From the NCBI GenBank assembly GCA_017882405.1, contig JADGPO010000104.1, forward strand, positions 12,787 to 76,786: a stretch of 64,000 bases of DNA, written 5' to 3'. This document shows, in pieces, positions 1 through 9,073 of this stretch. The stretch's first letter is position 1. The number at the start of each line of letters is the position of its first letter. This stretch comes from Solirubrobacteraceae bacterium (GTDB taxonomy: Bacteria > Actinomycetota > Thermoleophilia > Solirubrobacterales > Solirubrobacteraceae). The translations under genes and the position numbers were made by a program. Under the pieces are notes generated by a model that was not told the origin of the DNA, made no database searches, and saw only the letters and a program-made list of their open reading frames with translations.

Positions 1-139
1 AGCTCGCGCCGGTGATCAGCGGACTGCTGGGAAACGGCGTGTTGTTGCTGCGCGTCAGTCTTGCCCCCGCAGAGCAGGGGGCGATCGCCGCTCCCAGGAG
101 AGCGGCCACCAGCCGGAGAGTCAAGCGCAAGCGAGACAT
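1..139 (-). CDS. Secreted protein, N-terminal part only (cut by window edge)
   Basis: The ATG is at 139-137 and the frame stays open to base 1, so about 46 residues are visible. The start MSRLRLTLRLVAALLGAAIA is a clear signal peptide: arginines, a hydrophobic stretch, then a small-residue region with a Cys (PCSAG). The Cys follows Pro, so it is a poor lipobox, and cleavage after the CSA region is likelier than lipidation. The rest lies outside the window and no family can be named. It would be transcribed after the glycosyltransferase gene, about 90 bases away. The start is tentative because no strong ribosome-binding site is visible. Confidence 0.5.
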   Translation of the reverse strand, partial: MSRLRLTLRLVAALLGAAIAPCSAGARLTRSNNTPFPSSPLITGAS

Positions 140-229
140 TCGGACCCATAACGCCACGTAGGACCCAAGGTATCGGTCGCATCCTCATTCAGAGCCACCC
201 ATGGCCGGCCGCAACCGATCCTGCGGACC

Positions 230-1825
230 TCATCGTCGTGGGCGCTGGAAGAAGATCAGCAGAGCGGCCGGCGTGCGCCGAAAGAAACGCGATGCCGTCC
301 GCGCCAGCTGGTCGGCGCTGACCCGGCGGGGATGCGTGAGCGCGAACCGCGCCACCACCCAGTTGGCGACCCGGAAACGGGCCACCAAGGTCGTGCCGGG
401 TGCGGCGACGCTCCTGGGCACCGGCGAGCCCTTGGGCGCATGCCCGGTCCGGACGGCGCCGCGCAGCGGCTGAGGGGGTCCAATCAGCCGCAGACGCTTG
501 GTCGCGCCGACCACGTCGATCTCCCGGATCAGCGTCGGTCGGGCGAGTCGCGTGGTCCAGCTCGCTCCCGGCAGGTAGATCTTGAGGGCATCGGCCGTGG
601 TTCCGTCCGCGGCGAGGATCGCCCGCGGCAGCATTCCGGGTTCCAGCGACCGCGCCACGCGGCGCCAAGCCGGGCGCTGAAGGTACGGATGCGTCTGCAC
701 GTCGACCGACGCGAAGCAGAAGATCGCCAGCAGCACGATCGCCAGCACATCGCCGGCTTTCCGCGCCCGGGGTGCGGTGCAGGCGGCGGCGACCAGCACC
801 ACCACCGGCACGAAGGCGGGGATCACGTTGCGCGAGAGGAAGTAGTCCTGTCCGGCGAGGGCGACGGCGAGCGGGGCCAGGAACACAAAGGCGGCCACGG
901 ACCCCGCGACCGCCGCGGCGTGCCGGGTGCGCCTGTCACCGCCCAACCCGAGCAGGATCACGAGGATCAGAGCCAGCGCCAGACCGGCGATCAGTCCCTC
1001 GATCGTGGTCGTGCGGCGGTAGAGATTGCTGGCCCCCCACTCGATCGCCGCCTGGCCGATACGGTGCGCGCGCGAGATCCGCCCGATCCAGCCGACACCC
1101 CGGGACGGCGAGGCATCGACGATCGCGAACGGGAGCGTCGCGACCTGGACTGCGGCCACGACGCCCACGGCGAGCACGGTCGCCCGCGAGCGGGACGCCC
1201 ACAGCAACCACACCGCCTCGGGCGCGATCGCGAAGCCGGCGAAGAAGTGGGTCATCAGGGCGGCGGCCGAGAAGCCGGCCCACCATGCGAGATTGCGGCC
1301 GGACGGGTCGCGGCGGGCCCGCAGGAACCACAAGAAGGACGCGCCGCTAAGGGCCGCCAGAAGCATGTAGGCGCGGGCCTCCTGCGAGTACCAGATCATG
1401 AACGGGTTGACCGCCACCAGGGCGGCGGCGATCAGCCCGGCTCGCCGGTCGATCAGTTCTCGGGCGCACAGATAGGCGATCGGCACCGTCGCCACCCCGG
1501 CCATGGCGGAGATCGACCGCAGCGCCACCTCGCCGGTCCCAAAGGCCTTGGACCAGATCCAGATCAGGACGAAGTACAGCGGTGGCGTGGTCTCGATGCT
1601 GGTGACCGTGTGCAGCATTCCGGCGAACGACTGGCCCGACTCGTAGGCCGTCAGCGCCTCGTCGGCCCAGAAGCTCTGGTTGTCGATCGTGATGATCCGA
1701 ATCGCCGCCGCCACCACGACCAGACCGAGCAGAACCCATCCTTCGAGGCTGACCTCGCGGAGGCGATCGACGACGGGCGGCCGGTGCCCGGCCAGCCTCG
1801 GCGCTCGGTACCCCGAGGTGCTCAC
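230..1825 (-). CDS. Membrane glycosyltransferase, GT39/ArnT-like (dolichyl/polyprenyl-phosphate-mannose type)
   Basis: A 531-residue protein with about ten hydrophobic segments. A short basic N-terminus and one membrane helix (about 30-46) lead to WADEALTAYE at 53-62. The acidic pair D55-E56 in the first external loop is typical of GT-C/PMT-type enzymes that use polyprenyl-phosphate sugars. A second family cue is the TTPPLYFVLIW segment at about 79-89, with the usual alternating helices to about residue 385 and a soluble C-terminal tail. By family it would transfer a sugar outside the membrane to protein, lipid or polysaccharide; donor and acceptor cannot be read. The ATG overlaps the stop of the DegT aminotransferase by four bases, so the two are translationally coupled, perhaps in making and attaching an amino sugar. 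Confidence 0.8.
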   Translation of the reverse strand: MSTSGYRAPRLAGHRPPVVDRLREVSLEGWVLLGLVVVAAAIRIITIDNQSFWADEALTAYESGQSFAGMLHTVTSIETTPPLYFVLIWIWSKAFGTGEVALRSISAMAGVATVPIAYLCARELIDRRAGLIAAALVAVNPFMIWYSQEARAYMLLAALSGASFLWFLRARRDPSGRNLAWWAGFSAAALMTHFFAGFAIAPEAVWLLWASRSRATVLAVGVVAAVQVATLPFAIVDASPSRGVGWIGRISRAHRIGQAAIEWGASNLYRRTTTIEGLIAGLALALILVILLGLGGDRRTRHAAAVAGSVAAFVFLAPLAVALAGQDYFLSRNVIPAFVPVVVLVAAACTAPRARKAGDVLAIVLLAIFCFASVDVQTHPYLQRPAWRRVARSLEPGMLPRAILAADGTTADALKIYLPGASWTTRLARPTLIREIDVVGATKRLRLIGPPQPLRGAVRTGHAPKGSPVPRSVAAPGTTLVARFRVANWVVARFALTHPRRVSADQLARTASRFFRRTPAALLIFFQRPRR

Positions 1826-2970
1826 GGCACGAGCAGTTCCCGCAGCGCCTGCACCACAGAGTCCTGGTCGGCGTCCGAAACCCGAGGGCTCAGCGGGAGG
1901 CTGAGCGTGCGATCGGAGATCGCGCTGGCCACCGGGAAGTCCTCGGGGGCCAGGTGGTAGCGATCTCGGTAGTAGGGGTGCAGATGCACGCCGCGGTAGT
2001 GCACGCCGGTGCCGATGTTGCGTTCGTTGAGGGCGTTCAGCAGCTCATCGCGAGCCAGCGGGGCGTCCGGCTCGATCAGCACCTGGTAGAGGTGGCGAGC
2101 GTGACGGGTGTCGGGCTCGGGCGGCGGCGGCGTGCTCAGCGGGAGGCCCGTCAGCTCTGTGTCATAGCGACCCCACAGCTCCCCGCGGCGGTCGATCCAC
2201 TCATCCAGGTGTGGCAGCTGTCGCAGCCCCAGCGACGCCTGGACGTCGGTCATGTTGTACTTGTAGCCGGGCCGGATCACCTCGTAGTGCTTGAAGCCGA
2301 CGTCGGAGAAGCGCTGCCAGGCACCGAGGCTGAGGCCATGCAGCGCCAGCCGCTCGATCTCCTCGGCGAGCTCCACGGAATCGGTGGCGATCGCACCGCC
2401 CTCGATCGTCGTGATGTTCTTGGTCACGTAGAACGAGAACGCGGCGACGTTGCCAAAGGCGCCGATCCGGCGGCCTTTGAACTCGGCCCCGATCGCGTGC
2501 GCGGCATCCTCGATCACGACGAGGCCATGGCGGTCGCGAAATGCCGCCAGGCGCTCCATGTCGACCGGCCGCCCGGCGAGGTGGACCGGCATGACGGCCC
2601 GCGTCCGGGGCGTGATCGCCGCCGTCGCGGCGTCGAAGTCGATCAGTCCCGTGCCCGGCACGCTGTCGACGAGCACCGGCGTCGCTCCGGCGTGCTCGAC
2701 CGCGTTGGCGGACGCGACGAACGTCATGGCCGGGACGAGTACCTCGTCGCCGGGGCCGATCCCGAGCGCCTCCATGGCGAGGATCAGCGCTGCCGTGCAC
2801 GACGAGAGACAGCGAACATGCGGCGCGCGGACGTAGTCGGCGAGCATCTGTTCAAAGCGTTGAACCTTGGGGCCGGTGCCGATCCACCCCGAGCGCATGG
2901 AGTCGACGACCTCGGCGATCTCGGCATCGCCGATCGTCGGACCCCCGAATATGAGGAAAGTGTCCCGCAT
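1822..2970 (-). CDS. DegT/DnrJ/EryC1/StrS-family PLP sugar aminotransferase
   Basis: A 382-residue protein, normal length for the family of fold-type I enzymes that transaminate nucleotide-keto sugars. The predicted PLP lysine is K184 in FYVTKNITTIEGG, and D155 in the EDAAH segment should contact the cofactor nitrogen. The conserved GSGWIGTGP-like start (about 27-34) and a C-terminal GVHYRGVHLHPYY segment match UDP- or dTDP-sugar aminotransferases such as ArnB, PglE or PseC types; the exact sugar is not decidable. It is first in a two-gene unit with the GT39-like glycosyltransferase (four-base overlap). A 12-bp palindrome lies 14 bases upstream of its ATG. Confidence 0.85.
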   Translation of the reverse strand: MRDTFLIFGGPTIGDAEIAEVVDSMRSGWIGTGPKVQRFEQMLADYVRAPHVRCLSSCTAALILAMEALGIGPGDEVLVPAMTFVASANAVEHAGATPVLVDSVPGTGLIDFDAATAAITPRTRAVMPVHLAGRPVDMERLAAFRDRHGLVVIEDAAHAIGAEFKGRRIGAFGNVAAFSFYVTKNITTIEGGAIATDSVELAEEIERLALHGLSLGAWQRFSDVGFKHYEVIRPGYKYNMTDVQASLGLRQLPHLDEWIDRRGELWGRYDTELTGLPLSTPPPPEPDTRHARHLYQVLIEPDAPLARDELLNALNERNIGTGVHYRGVHLHPYYRDRYHLAPEDFPVASAISDRTLSLPLSPRVSDADQDSVVQALRELLVP

Positions 2971-2984
2971 GGCTCTCTCGACGC

Positions 2985-2996
2985 TTTGTGGACAAA
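2985..2996. promoter_or_regulatory. Palindromic operator-like site before the DegT gene
   Basis: TTTGTGGACAAA has perfect five-base arms around GG and sits 14 bases upstream of the aminotransferase ATG, where a repressor would block initiation. The inner ten bases, TTGTGGACAA, recur exactly at 29070-29079 before the DAO-family oxidase. Which protein binds is unknown. Confidence 0.4.
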
Positions 2997-3097
2997 CGTC
3001 CCCATCCGGGACCGAGACACGATGGTCTCAGCCTGGCCCGCGTCAGCTAAGCGTAAAGGGAGCGTGCCCCGTCGCGCGTTACGAGTTCGTTGTCAGG

Positions 3098-4429
3098 TCA
3101 GCCAGCCGCGGGGCGGGGAGCGTCCTCGAGACGCACCCGCACTCCGCCCTTGGGCGCCAGCGTGATCATGCGAAACTGCGCCTCCGCCGGGCCGGCGTCG
3201 GCGGCAATGAGAACGCACCGCTCCAGCACACGGTCCAGCACGATGCGCATCTCCATGAGCGCGAAGCTCGCGCCGAGGCAGCGCCGGCTGCCTCCGCCGA
3301 AGGGCAACCAACTGTAGGTGTCCGGCCCGCCCCCCGGCGCGAGGAAGCGCTCGGGCACGAAACGCTCCGGCTCGGGATAGAGATCGGCACGCCGGTGGAT
3401 GGTGCGGATCGAGGGATTGATCTCCAGTCCGACCGGGACCTCGTAGCCGTTGAGCGGGAACGGCGACTCCTTGACCACTCGTCCCACGCCGGCGATCACC
3501 GGGCGCAGGCGCAGCGATTCCTTGACGACCGCGTCCAGGTAGCGCTCGTCGCGTTCGGCGGCGCGCTGCATCACTCGCGCGTCGTGCAGCAGCAGATCGA
3601 ACGTCCAGGCCAGCCCGGTGGCCGTCGTCTCGTGTCCGGCCAGCAGCAGGGTGAGCAGCTCGTCGCGCACCTCTTCGTCGCTCAGTCCGTTGCCTGCGTC
3701 GTCGCGGGACAGCAGGAGCGCCGAGAAGACGTCATCGCGCTCCACGAGGTCGGGCTCGGCCCGGCGCCGGGCGATCTCCGAGAGGAGAATCTCGTCCACA
3801 GCCTGCTTGCGCGCTTGGAACTCGCGGGCGGCTCGGCCGTTGCCGCGCCCGCGCATGAGCGCAGTGGCGATCATGAGCGCGCGGGGACGTGCCAGCGGAT
3901 CGACCATCGCTCGCAGGCGGGCGCGCATCTCGTCCTGTCCGAATTGGATCCCGCCCACCCCGTAACCGAAGACGGCTCGTAGGATGATGCCCAGCGTCAG
4001 CGACTGCATCGTCTCGAGCATCGCGAAGGGCTCGCCCACCGGCCAGCTGTCGATCTCGGCATCCGCGCAGTCGCGCATCGTCTCGGCGTGGGCGAGCATC
4101 TGCCGGCCGTGGAACGAAGGCAGCATCAGCCGCCGATGGCGCAGGTGCTCGGCGCCGTCGAGCAGCAGGACCGAGCGCTGGCCGAGAATCGGACCGAGCA
4201 GCGCGTTGGCCTCGCCGGCGTGCAGCCGCGTGGTCGGTCCCTGGAAGACGTGCTTGACCAGCTCGGGGTCGAACACCATGACGAAGCGCTCGTCGAAGAC
4301 CGTGCGCAGGGTGACCGCATCGCCGTAGCGTCGGCGCATCGCCTCGAGAAAGCGGGCTCCAAAGAAGATGAACCCGGCTGTCTGGAGCAGCGGGTGAAGG
4401 CGCGGCCCCGGGGGTGCGGTCGCGCTCAC
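3098..4429 (-). CDS. Cytochrome P450
   Basis: A 443-residue P450. The I-helix oxygen-activation motif AGHETT is at 264-269, the K-helix ExxR is in KESLRLRP, and the heme-binding loop FGGGSRRCLG has its cysteine ligand at C384. N-terminal residues show the usual GAEHLRHRRLMLPSFHG C-helix region with the HxxxR heme-propionate motif. It resembles the broad bacterial/mycobacterial P450s that act on lipids or xenobiotics; the substrate is not readable. The chosen GTG at 4429 overlaps the TGA of the upstream amidotransferase (GTGA), which fits a coupled two-gene unit. Upstream in-frame codons lie inside the amidotransferase gene and were not used. No ferredoxin gene is adjacent. Confidence 0.9.
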   Translation of the reverse strand: MSATAPPGPRLHPLLQTAGFIFFGARFLEAMRRRYGDAVTLRTVFDERFVMVFDPELVKHVFQGPTTRLHAGEANALLGPILGQRSVLLLDGAEHLRHRRLMLPSFHGRQMLAHAETMRDCADAEIDSWPVGEPFAMLETMQSLTLGIILRAVFGYGVGGIQFGQDEMRARLRAMVDPLARPRALMIATALMRGRGNGRAAREFQARKQAVDEILLSEIARRRAEPDLVERDDVFSALLLSRDDAGNGLSDEEVRDELLTLLLAGHETTATGLAWTFDLLLHDARVMQRAAERDERYLDAVVKESLRLRPVIAGVGRVVKESPFPLNGYEVPVGLEINPSIRTIHRRADLYPEPERFVPERFLAPGGGPDTYSWLPFGGGSRRCLGASFALMEMRIVLDRVLERCVLIAADAGPAEAQFRMITLAPKGGVRVRLEDAPRPAAG

Positions 4430-5283
4430 CGGGTGACGCCTCCCTGGGAGGCCGCCGCGCGGTCGCCGAGGTCGGCCAGGGTGAGGGGGTGCGCGGGCGG
4501 GGAGTCGAGCACCTGCCGGCGGCGGACGCGCAACTCGCCGTCGACGTGCAGCAGTTCTCCGGAGCGCAGTGGTGACCAGCCCGGATCGTCGTCCATGCGC
4601 TCGGTCGCCACGACGACCGCGGGTCGGTCGCCCAGGTCCGACGAGCAGACGCGGATCCGGTGCGCGCTGGCGTGCTCCAGCGCGCCGCCCCCGGCGTCGC
4701 GCTCCAGCATCAACAGTTCGTGGGTGCCGGGATAGCGAAGCGCCCACAGGTCGCTCGCCGTCGTCAGCACGAAGTTGATCGACAGCACGGGCAGGTTGGC
4801 CGCCACCCAGCGTGCCGCCCGGGCGATCCCCTCGCCGACGTCCCCGGCGACGGAGACCTCGCGGGTGATGAGCGCGAAGAAGCGCTCGGAGTCGGTCTCG
4901 CCGTGGACGAGCTCCCGCGCCTCGCCGAGCTCAGCCTCCAGCTGCTCGAGGTCGCCGATCACCCCGTTGTGCGCGAACAGCCGGCCGTCCTGCTCGAACG
5001 GATGGGTGTTGGGCACGGTGAGGGCGCCGTTGGAGGCGTAACGGACATGCGCCACGAACGTGCGCGACTCCAGATTCTTGGCCTCTTGCGCGAAGTCCCT
5101 GTCCTCATAGGCCGCCAGCGGCTGCTTGTCCACCATCGTCCGGCCGTCGGTGTCAAACCAGCCGATGCCGGCTCCGTCGGGCTCACGGCGGCTCTGCTGC
5201 GCCAGCGAGTCGGGCGCCTGCAGCAGCCAGAACGTCGCCCGGACGGGCTCGGAGCCCCCGCTCATCCCGAATAGCCGGCACAT
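4426..5283 (-). CDS. Class II glutamine amidotransferase (EgtC/YafJ-like)
   Basis: A 285-residue Ntn-hydrolase. The protein begins Met-Cys-Arg-Leu-Phe-Gly, and C2 becomes the N-terminal nucleophile after Met removal. Other class II landmarks are the HVRYAS segment (about 80-85), PNTHPF and FAHNGVIGDL (about 107-116), and GETDSERFF (about 130-138). The length and single domain match EgtC (gamma-glutamyl-hercynylcysteine sulfoxide amidase) and the less specific YafJ group rather than a glutamine-dependent synthetase. No other ergothioneine genes are nearby, so the EgtC role is not supported by context. It is first in a unit with the P450 and diverges from the LolA-like gene across a 92-base gap. 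Confidence 0.8.
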   Translation of the reverse strand: MCRLFGMSGGSEPVRATFWLLQAPDSLAQQSRREPDGAGIGWFDTDGRTMVDKQPLAAYEDRDFAQEAKNLESRTFVAHVRYASNGALTVPNTHPFEQDGRLFAHNGVIGDLEQLEAELGEARELVHGETDSERFFALITREVSVAGDVGEGIARAARWVAANLPVLSINFVLTTASDLWALRYPGTHELLMLERDAGGGALEHASAHRIRVCSSDLGDRPAVVVATERMDDDPGWSPLRSGELLHVDGELRVRRRQVLDSPPAHPLTLADLGDRAAASQGGVTR

Positions 5284-5375
5284 TCACGCGACCTTAGCTA
5301 CACAAAGGTCTGTCAGAGTAATTTCAGGGTTGCCTGCGATCTTGGACTGATCGTTCGAAAGGTGGAGTCTTAGAG

Positions 5376-6599
5376 ATGAAATTCCTGCGCACAGCTTCAA
5401 CCGGCCGCCTCCTGGCCACGATCGTCGGCCTCGTGGTCGCGATTGGCGCCGGCACGGCGATCGCCGTGGCGGCCACCGGATCGGGCCCCGTGCCCCAGCC
5501 CGAGCCTCTCGCCAAGGCGCTGCACCAGGGCCTGACGGCGTCCGCGGTGAAGGGCGTGACCGCCAACATCAGCTTCACCAACAACCTGATCGACTCCTCG
5601 GACTTCAGCGGGGACAACAAGGATCCGATCCTGCAGGGCGCCAGCGGGCGCCTGTGGCTGTCGGGCGATCGCCAACTGCGGATCGAGCTGCAGTCCGACA
5701 ACGGCGACTCGCAGGTGGTCGTCAACGGGAACTCGTTCTGGATCTCGGACCCGATGTCCAACACGGTCTACGAGGGCACGCTGCCCGCCGACAAGGCCAA
5801 GACCGACAAGACCAAGTCCGCCGACCAGGGCGTGCCCTCCGTCGCCAAGATCCAGTCCGAGCTGACCAAGCTGATGCAGCGCGTCAACGTGTCCGGCGCT
5901 CACCCCACCGACGTAGGTGGCCAGGCCGCCTACCGGGTGAAGGTCTCGCCCAAGCACGACGGCGGGCTGCTGGGCTCGGCGCGGGTCGCGTGGGACGCGC
6001 TCAAGGGCGTGCCGCTCGAGGTCGGGATCTACGCCCGCGGCAACACGACGCCGGTCCTGGACATCAAGGCGACGAACATCTCCTACGGGCCGGTGGCGGC
6101 CTCTGACCTCTCCGTCTCCCCGCGGGCCGGCTCCAAAGTGGTCAAGGTCTCGACCGCCGGCAAGGCCGAGAAGGCGAACAAGGCCTCCAAGCAGGCCAAG
6201 CACGGCAAGCACGCTCACGTGTCGGGTGTGGCCGCCGTGGCCAGCAAGGTGCCCTTCACCCTGGCCGCGCCCGCCTCGCTCGTCGGGCTGCCGCGCCACG
6301 ACACCACCCTGTTGGACTTCGGTGGCAAGCCGGGAGCACTGGTTACCTATGGCCAGAACCTCGGCGGGATGGTCGTGATCGAGCAGGCGGCGGACTCCAA
6401 GTCCGCGAAGGCGAGCACCAAGGGTGGTCCGGCCGGGCTGAGCCTCCCGACGGTGTCGATCAACGGCTCCACCGGGCAGGAGCTCTCCACCGCGCTGGGC
6501 ACGGTGGTCCGCTTCACCCGCGGCGGCGTCGCCTACACGGTCCTTGGCTCGGTGCCAGCCGCGGCGGCCGAGCAGGCAGCGCGGGCCCTGGCGCCGTGA
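5376..6599 (+). CDS. Exported or anchored LolA-like protein with Lys/His-rich linker
   Basis: A 407-residue protein with one N-terminal hydrophobic segment (about 12-34), serving as uncleaved anchor or signal peptide. Residues about 45-250 look like the LolA/LppX beta-fold found in DUF2092-type proteins (VKGVTANISFTNNLIDSS, SGRLWLSGDRQLRIELQS, then NSFWISDPMSNTVYEG). A lysine- and histidine-rich linker (about 260-284) joins a second, smaller beta-rich domain. A role in carrying or sensing a lipid-like ligand at the membrane surface is inference. The next three genes (ABC ATPase, permease, response regulator) overlap in series, so it probably feeds or monitors that exporter. GGTGGAG lies eight bases before the ATG. 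Confidence 0.65.
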   Translation: MKFLRTASTGRLLATIVGLVVAIGAGTAIAVAATGSGPVPQPEPLAKALHQGLTASAVKGVTANISFTNNLIDSSDFSGDNKDPILQGASGRLWLSGDRQLRIELQSDNGDSQVVVNGNSFWISDPMSNTVYEGTLPADKAKTDKTKSADQGVPSVAKIQSELTKLMQRVNVSGAHPTDVGGQAAYRVKVSPKHDGGLLGSARVAWDALKGVPLEVGIYARGNTTPVLDIKATNISYGPVAASDLSVSPRAGSKVVKVSTAGKAEKANKASKQAKHGKHAHVSGVAAVASKVPFTLAAPASLVGLPRHDTTLLDFGGKPGALVTYGQNLGGMVVIEQAADSKSAKASTKGGPAGLSLPTVSINGSTGQELSTALGTVVRFTRGGVAYTVLGSVPAAAAEQAARALAP

Positions 6600-7570
6600 C
6601 CGACGGACCACCTCCGATCGAGGTCCGCGGCCTCGTCAAGCGCTACGGCGAGCTGACCGCGGTGGCCGGCGTGGACCTCACGGTCCGCGCCGGCGACGTG
6701 TACGGGTACCTCGGGCCCAACGGGGCCGGCAAGACCACCTCGCTGCGGATGATGTTGGGCCTGATCTCGCCGACCGCGGGCACGATCCGCCTGTTCGGCA
6801 ACGACCCCACCCAGACCGTCCACGCGCTGGAGGGAGTGGCGGGGTTCGTCGAGGCGCCCACCTTCTATCCGTACCTGACCGCGCGGCGCAACCTCGACAT
6901 GATGGCCGCCTTCGACGGCGGCGACGCGTCTGACCGGGTGGCCGGGGCGCTGGAGACCGTCGAGCTGACAGGCCGGGCCAACGACCGCGTCGGCGGCTAC
7001 TCGCACGGCATGCGCCAGCGCCTGGGGATCGCCGCCGCGCTCCTGCGCGATCCCAAGCTGCTGCTGCTCGACGAGCCGGCCACCGGTCTGGACCCGGCGG
7101 GCATGCGCGACATGCGTCTGCTGATCCGGCGGCTGGCCGACGAGGGGATGACGGTGCTGCTCTCCAGCCACCTGATGAACGAGGTGGAGGAGCTCTGCAA
7201 CCGGGTGGCGATCGTGCGCGCGGGCCGGATCGTCTACGAGGGCGAGATCTCGGCGCTCAAGCGCGGGGCGAGCACCGCCTACCGTCTCGAGACCACCGAC
7301 GACGAGCGCGCGCTGGCCGTGTGCCGGGCGCAGGCGGGCATCGCTGACGTCAACCAAGAGGCCGGCCACATCACGTTCAGTGCCGACGAGGCGGCCGTGG
7401 CGCCGCTGTCGCAGGCGCTGGTGGAGTCCGGCGCGCTGATCAGGGCGATGGCCCCGCAGACGGTGACCCTCGAGGATCTGTTCTTCCGCTTCACGGAGGG
7501 CGACGCCGTCCAGCAGCCGCCGTCCGGCACGGCACGGGACGCGGCGCCGAGCGCTCCGGTGGCCCACTGA
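6596..7570 (+). CDS. ABC transporter ATP-binding protein (ABC-2/DrrA type)
   Basis: A 324-residue single nucleotide-binding domain. Walker A is GPNGAGKTT (about 41-49), the signature region reads YSHGMRQRLGIA, Walker B is LLLLDEPATGLDP and the H-loop is SSHLMNE. The C-terminal 100 residues form the extension usual in exporters of the DrrA/NatA/CcmA group. Translation starts at GTG 6596, inside the stop of the LolA-like gene (GTGA). Its TGA overlaps the ATG of the permease, so ATPase and permease are coupled. Probable job: energising export of a lipid, drug or peptide through the next gene's product. Confidence 0.9.
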   Translation: MTDGPPPIEVRGLVKRYGELTAVAGVDLTVRAGDVYGYLGPNGAGKTTSLRMMLGLISPTAGTIRLFGNDPTQTVHALEGVAGFVEAPTFYPYLTARRNLDMMAAFDGGDASDRVAGALETVELTGRANDRVGGYSHGMRQRLGIAAALLRDPKLLLLDEPATGLDPAGMRDMRLLIRRLADEGMTVLLSSHLMNEVEELCNRVAIVRAGRIVYEGEISALKRGASTAYRLETTDDERALAVCRAQAGIADVNQEAGHITFSADEAAVAPLSQALVESGALIRAMAPQTVTLEDLFFRFTEGDAVQQPPSGTARDAAPSAPVAH

Positions 7571-8391
7571 TGCCGGGCGTGGGCACGGTCTACCGCTGGG
7601 AGCTGTTCAAGCTCCGTCACCAGAAGCGCACCTACCTGGGCCTCGGTATCGCGATCATCGTCCCGATCCTGTTCGTGCTCGCCGTGTCTCTGCGCCGCCA
7701 TCACGAGCGCGGAGGGGGCTTCGCGTTCTCTGACTACGTGGACAAGAGCGGTCTGGCGATCCCGCTGGTGGTCCTCCTGTTCGGGGCGATCTGGCTGTTT
7801 CCGCTGATCGCGGCGCTGGTGGCCGGCGACATCTTCGCCTCCGAGGATCACAACGGCACGCTGAAGACGATCCTCACCCGCTCGCTGGAGCGCTGGCAGC
7901 TGTTCGTGGGCAAGGCTCTGGTGGCCACCACTTATGCGGTGGTCGCGATCCTGCTGTGCGGCACCGTCGCGGTGATAGCGGGCAGCCTGCAGTCGGGCTT
8001 CAATCCGCTGCAGAGCCTCTCAGGCACGATCGTCTCGGCGCCCAAGGCGCTCGGGCTGGTGTACGTCAGCCTGCTGCTGTACCTGATCCCGATCGCGGCG
8101 ATCGTGTGCATCGGGCTGCTGCTGTCATCGGTCACCCGCAACAGCGCCGCCGCGGTCGTGGGCACGCTGATGGTCTCGCTGCTGTTCCAGCTGGTCGGCA
8201 TCCTGCCCGGCCTGGGGGCGGTGCAGCCCTATCTGCTGAGCACGCAGTTCAACGCCTGGCAGGGGCTGCTGCGCACGCCGATCGACTGGACCCCGATCAT
8301 CCGCGCGGCGTGGGTGTGCGCGCTCTACGGCGGCGCCGCGATCGGTGCCGCGTTCCTGGTGTTCATCCGGCGCGACGTAGCGGGTGGCTGA
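7570..8391 (+). CDS. ABC-2 type permease
   Basis: A 273-residue membrane protein with about six hydrophobic helices and the short N-terminal amphipathic segment (YRWELFKLRHQKRTYLG) typical of ABC-2 permeases such as DrrB or NatB. It starts at the ATG overlapping the ATPase stop (TGATG) and ends in overlap with the response regulator GTG. It is the membrane partner of the preceding ATPase. The substrate is unknown; the LolA-like protein upstream hints at a lipidic or envelope cargo. Confidence 0.88.
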   Translation: MPGVGTVYRWELFKLRHQKRTYLGLGIAIIVPILFVLAVSLRRHHERGGGFAFSDYVDKSGLAIPLVVLLFGAIWLFPLIAALVAGDIFASEDHNGTLKTILTRSLERWQLFVGKALVATTYAVVAILLCGTVAVIAGSLQSGFNPLQSLSGTIVSAPKALGLVYVSLLLYLIPIAAIVCIGLLLSSVTRNSAAAVVGTLMVSLLFQLVGILPGLGAVQPYLLSTQFNAWQGLLRTPIDWTPIIRAAWVCALYGGAAIGAAFLVFIRRDVAGG

Positions 8392-9064
8392 GGCAAGGTC
8401 AGAGCTCGCAGCCGAGCGCGTGCTGGTCGTCGACGACGACCCGCCGCTGCGACGGATGCTGGCGCGCACGCTCAGCGCCGAGGGGTTCGATGTCACGGTC
8501 GCGCCCGACGGCGGCGCCGCCCTGGTGGAGGTGCAGCGCGCGGCGCCCGACGTGATCGTGCTCGACGTGGCGATGCCGGCGATCGACGGCCTGTCGGTAA
8601 CGCGGCGGCTGCGGGGCAAGGGCCTGGCCACTCCGATCCTGATGCTCACCGCCCGCGACGCGGTTGCCGACCGGGTGGCCGGCCTGGAGGCGGGCGCCGA
8701 CGACTACCTGGTCAAGCCATTCGCCGTGCCCGAGCTGGTTGCTCGGCTGCACGCCCTCACGCGCCGGGGGCGCTCCACCGACTCGGTGCTCGCCTATGCC
8801 GACCTGACCCTCGACGTGGCGGCCCGCAGTGCCCGCCGCGCCGGGCGCGCGATCGACTTAACGGGTCGCGAGGTGGCCCTGCTGGAGCTGCTGCTGCGCG
8901 AGAGCGGCCACACCGTGACCCGCGACCGGGCGCTGGCCGAGATCTGGGACGACGCCGCTGAGCCCAACGTCGTCGACCGCTACGTGACCCGCCTGCGCCG
9001 GAAGCTGGGTGACCCGCCGCTGATCCGCACGCTGCGCGGGACCGGCTTTCAGCTGCGCGCCTGA
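8384..9064 (+). CDS. OmpR-family response regulator
   Basis: A 226-residue regulator with an N-terminal receiver: acidic pair in VVDDD, phosphoacceptor D61 in VIVLDVAMP, and the lysine in DDYLVKPF. A C-terminal winged helix ends in VVDRYVTRLRRKLGD...RTLRGTGFQL. The GTG start overlaps the end of the permease gene by eight bases, tying it to the exporter operon. No kinase follows directly: the next gene is inverted, and the likely partner kinase begins at 10885. Control of the exporter genes in response to envelope stress is plausible but inferred. Confidence 0.92.
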   Translation: MAEARSELAAERVLVVDDDPPLRRMLARTLSAEGFDVTVAPDGGAALVEVQRAAPDVIVLDVAMPAIDGLSVTRRLRGKGLATPILMLTARDAVADRVAGLEAGADDYLVKPFAVPELVARLHALTRRGRSTDSVLAYADLTLDVAARSARRAGRAIDLTGREVALLELLLRESGHTVTRDRALAEIWDDAAEPNVVDRYVTRLRRKLGDPPLIRTLRGTGFQLRA

Positions 9065-9073
9065 GCGGCTTGA

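Noticed and set aside
332..1960. Long open frame on the + strand opposite the glycosyltransferase gene
   Set aside because: Its translation is Arg/Gly/Asp/His-rich without domain pattern, as expected opposite a GC-rich gene; the reverse strand encodes a clear membrane enzyme.
4426..5283. Ergothioneine pathway assignment (EgtC)
   Set aside because: The protein resembles EgtC, but no egtA, egtB, egtD or egtE lies nearby; the neighbour is a P450.
5397..6611. Reverse open frame opposite the LolA-like gene
   Set aside because: Composition is that of an antisense shadow; the + frame has a signal segment, ribosome-binding site and operon overlap.
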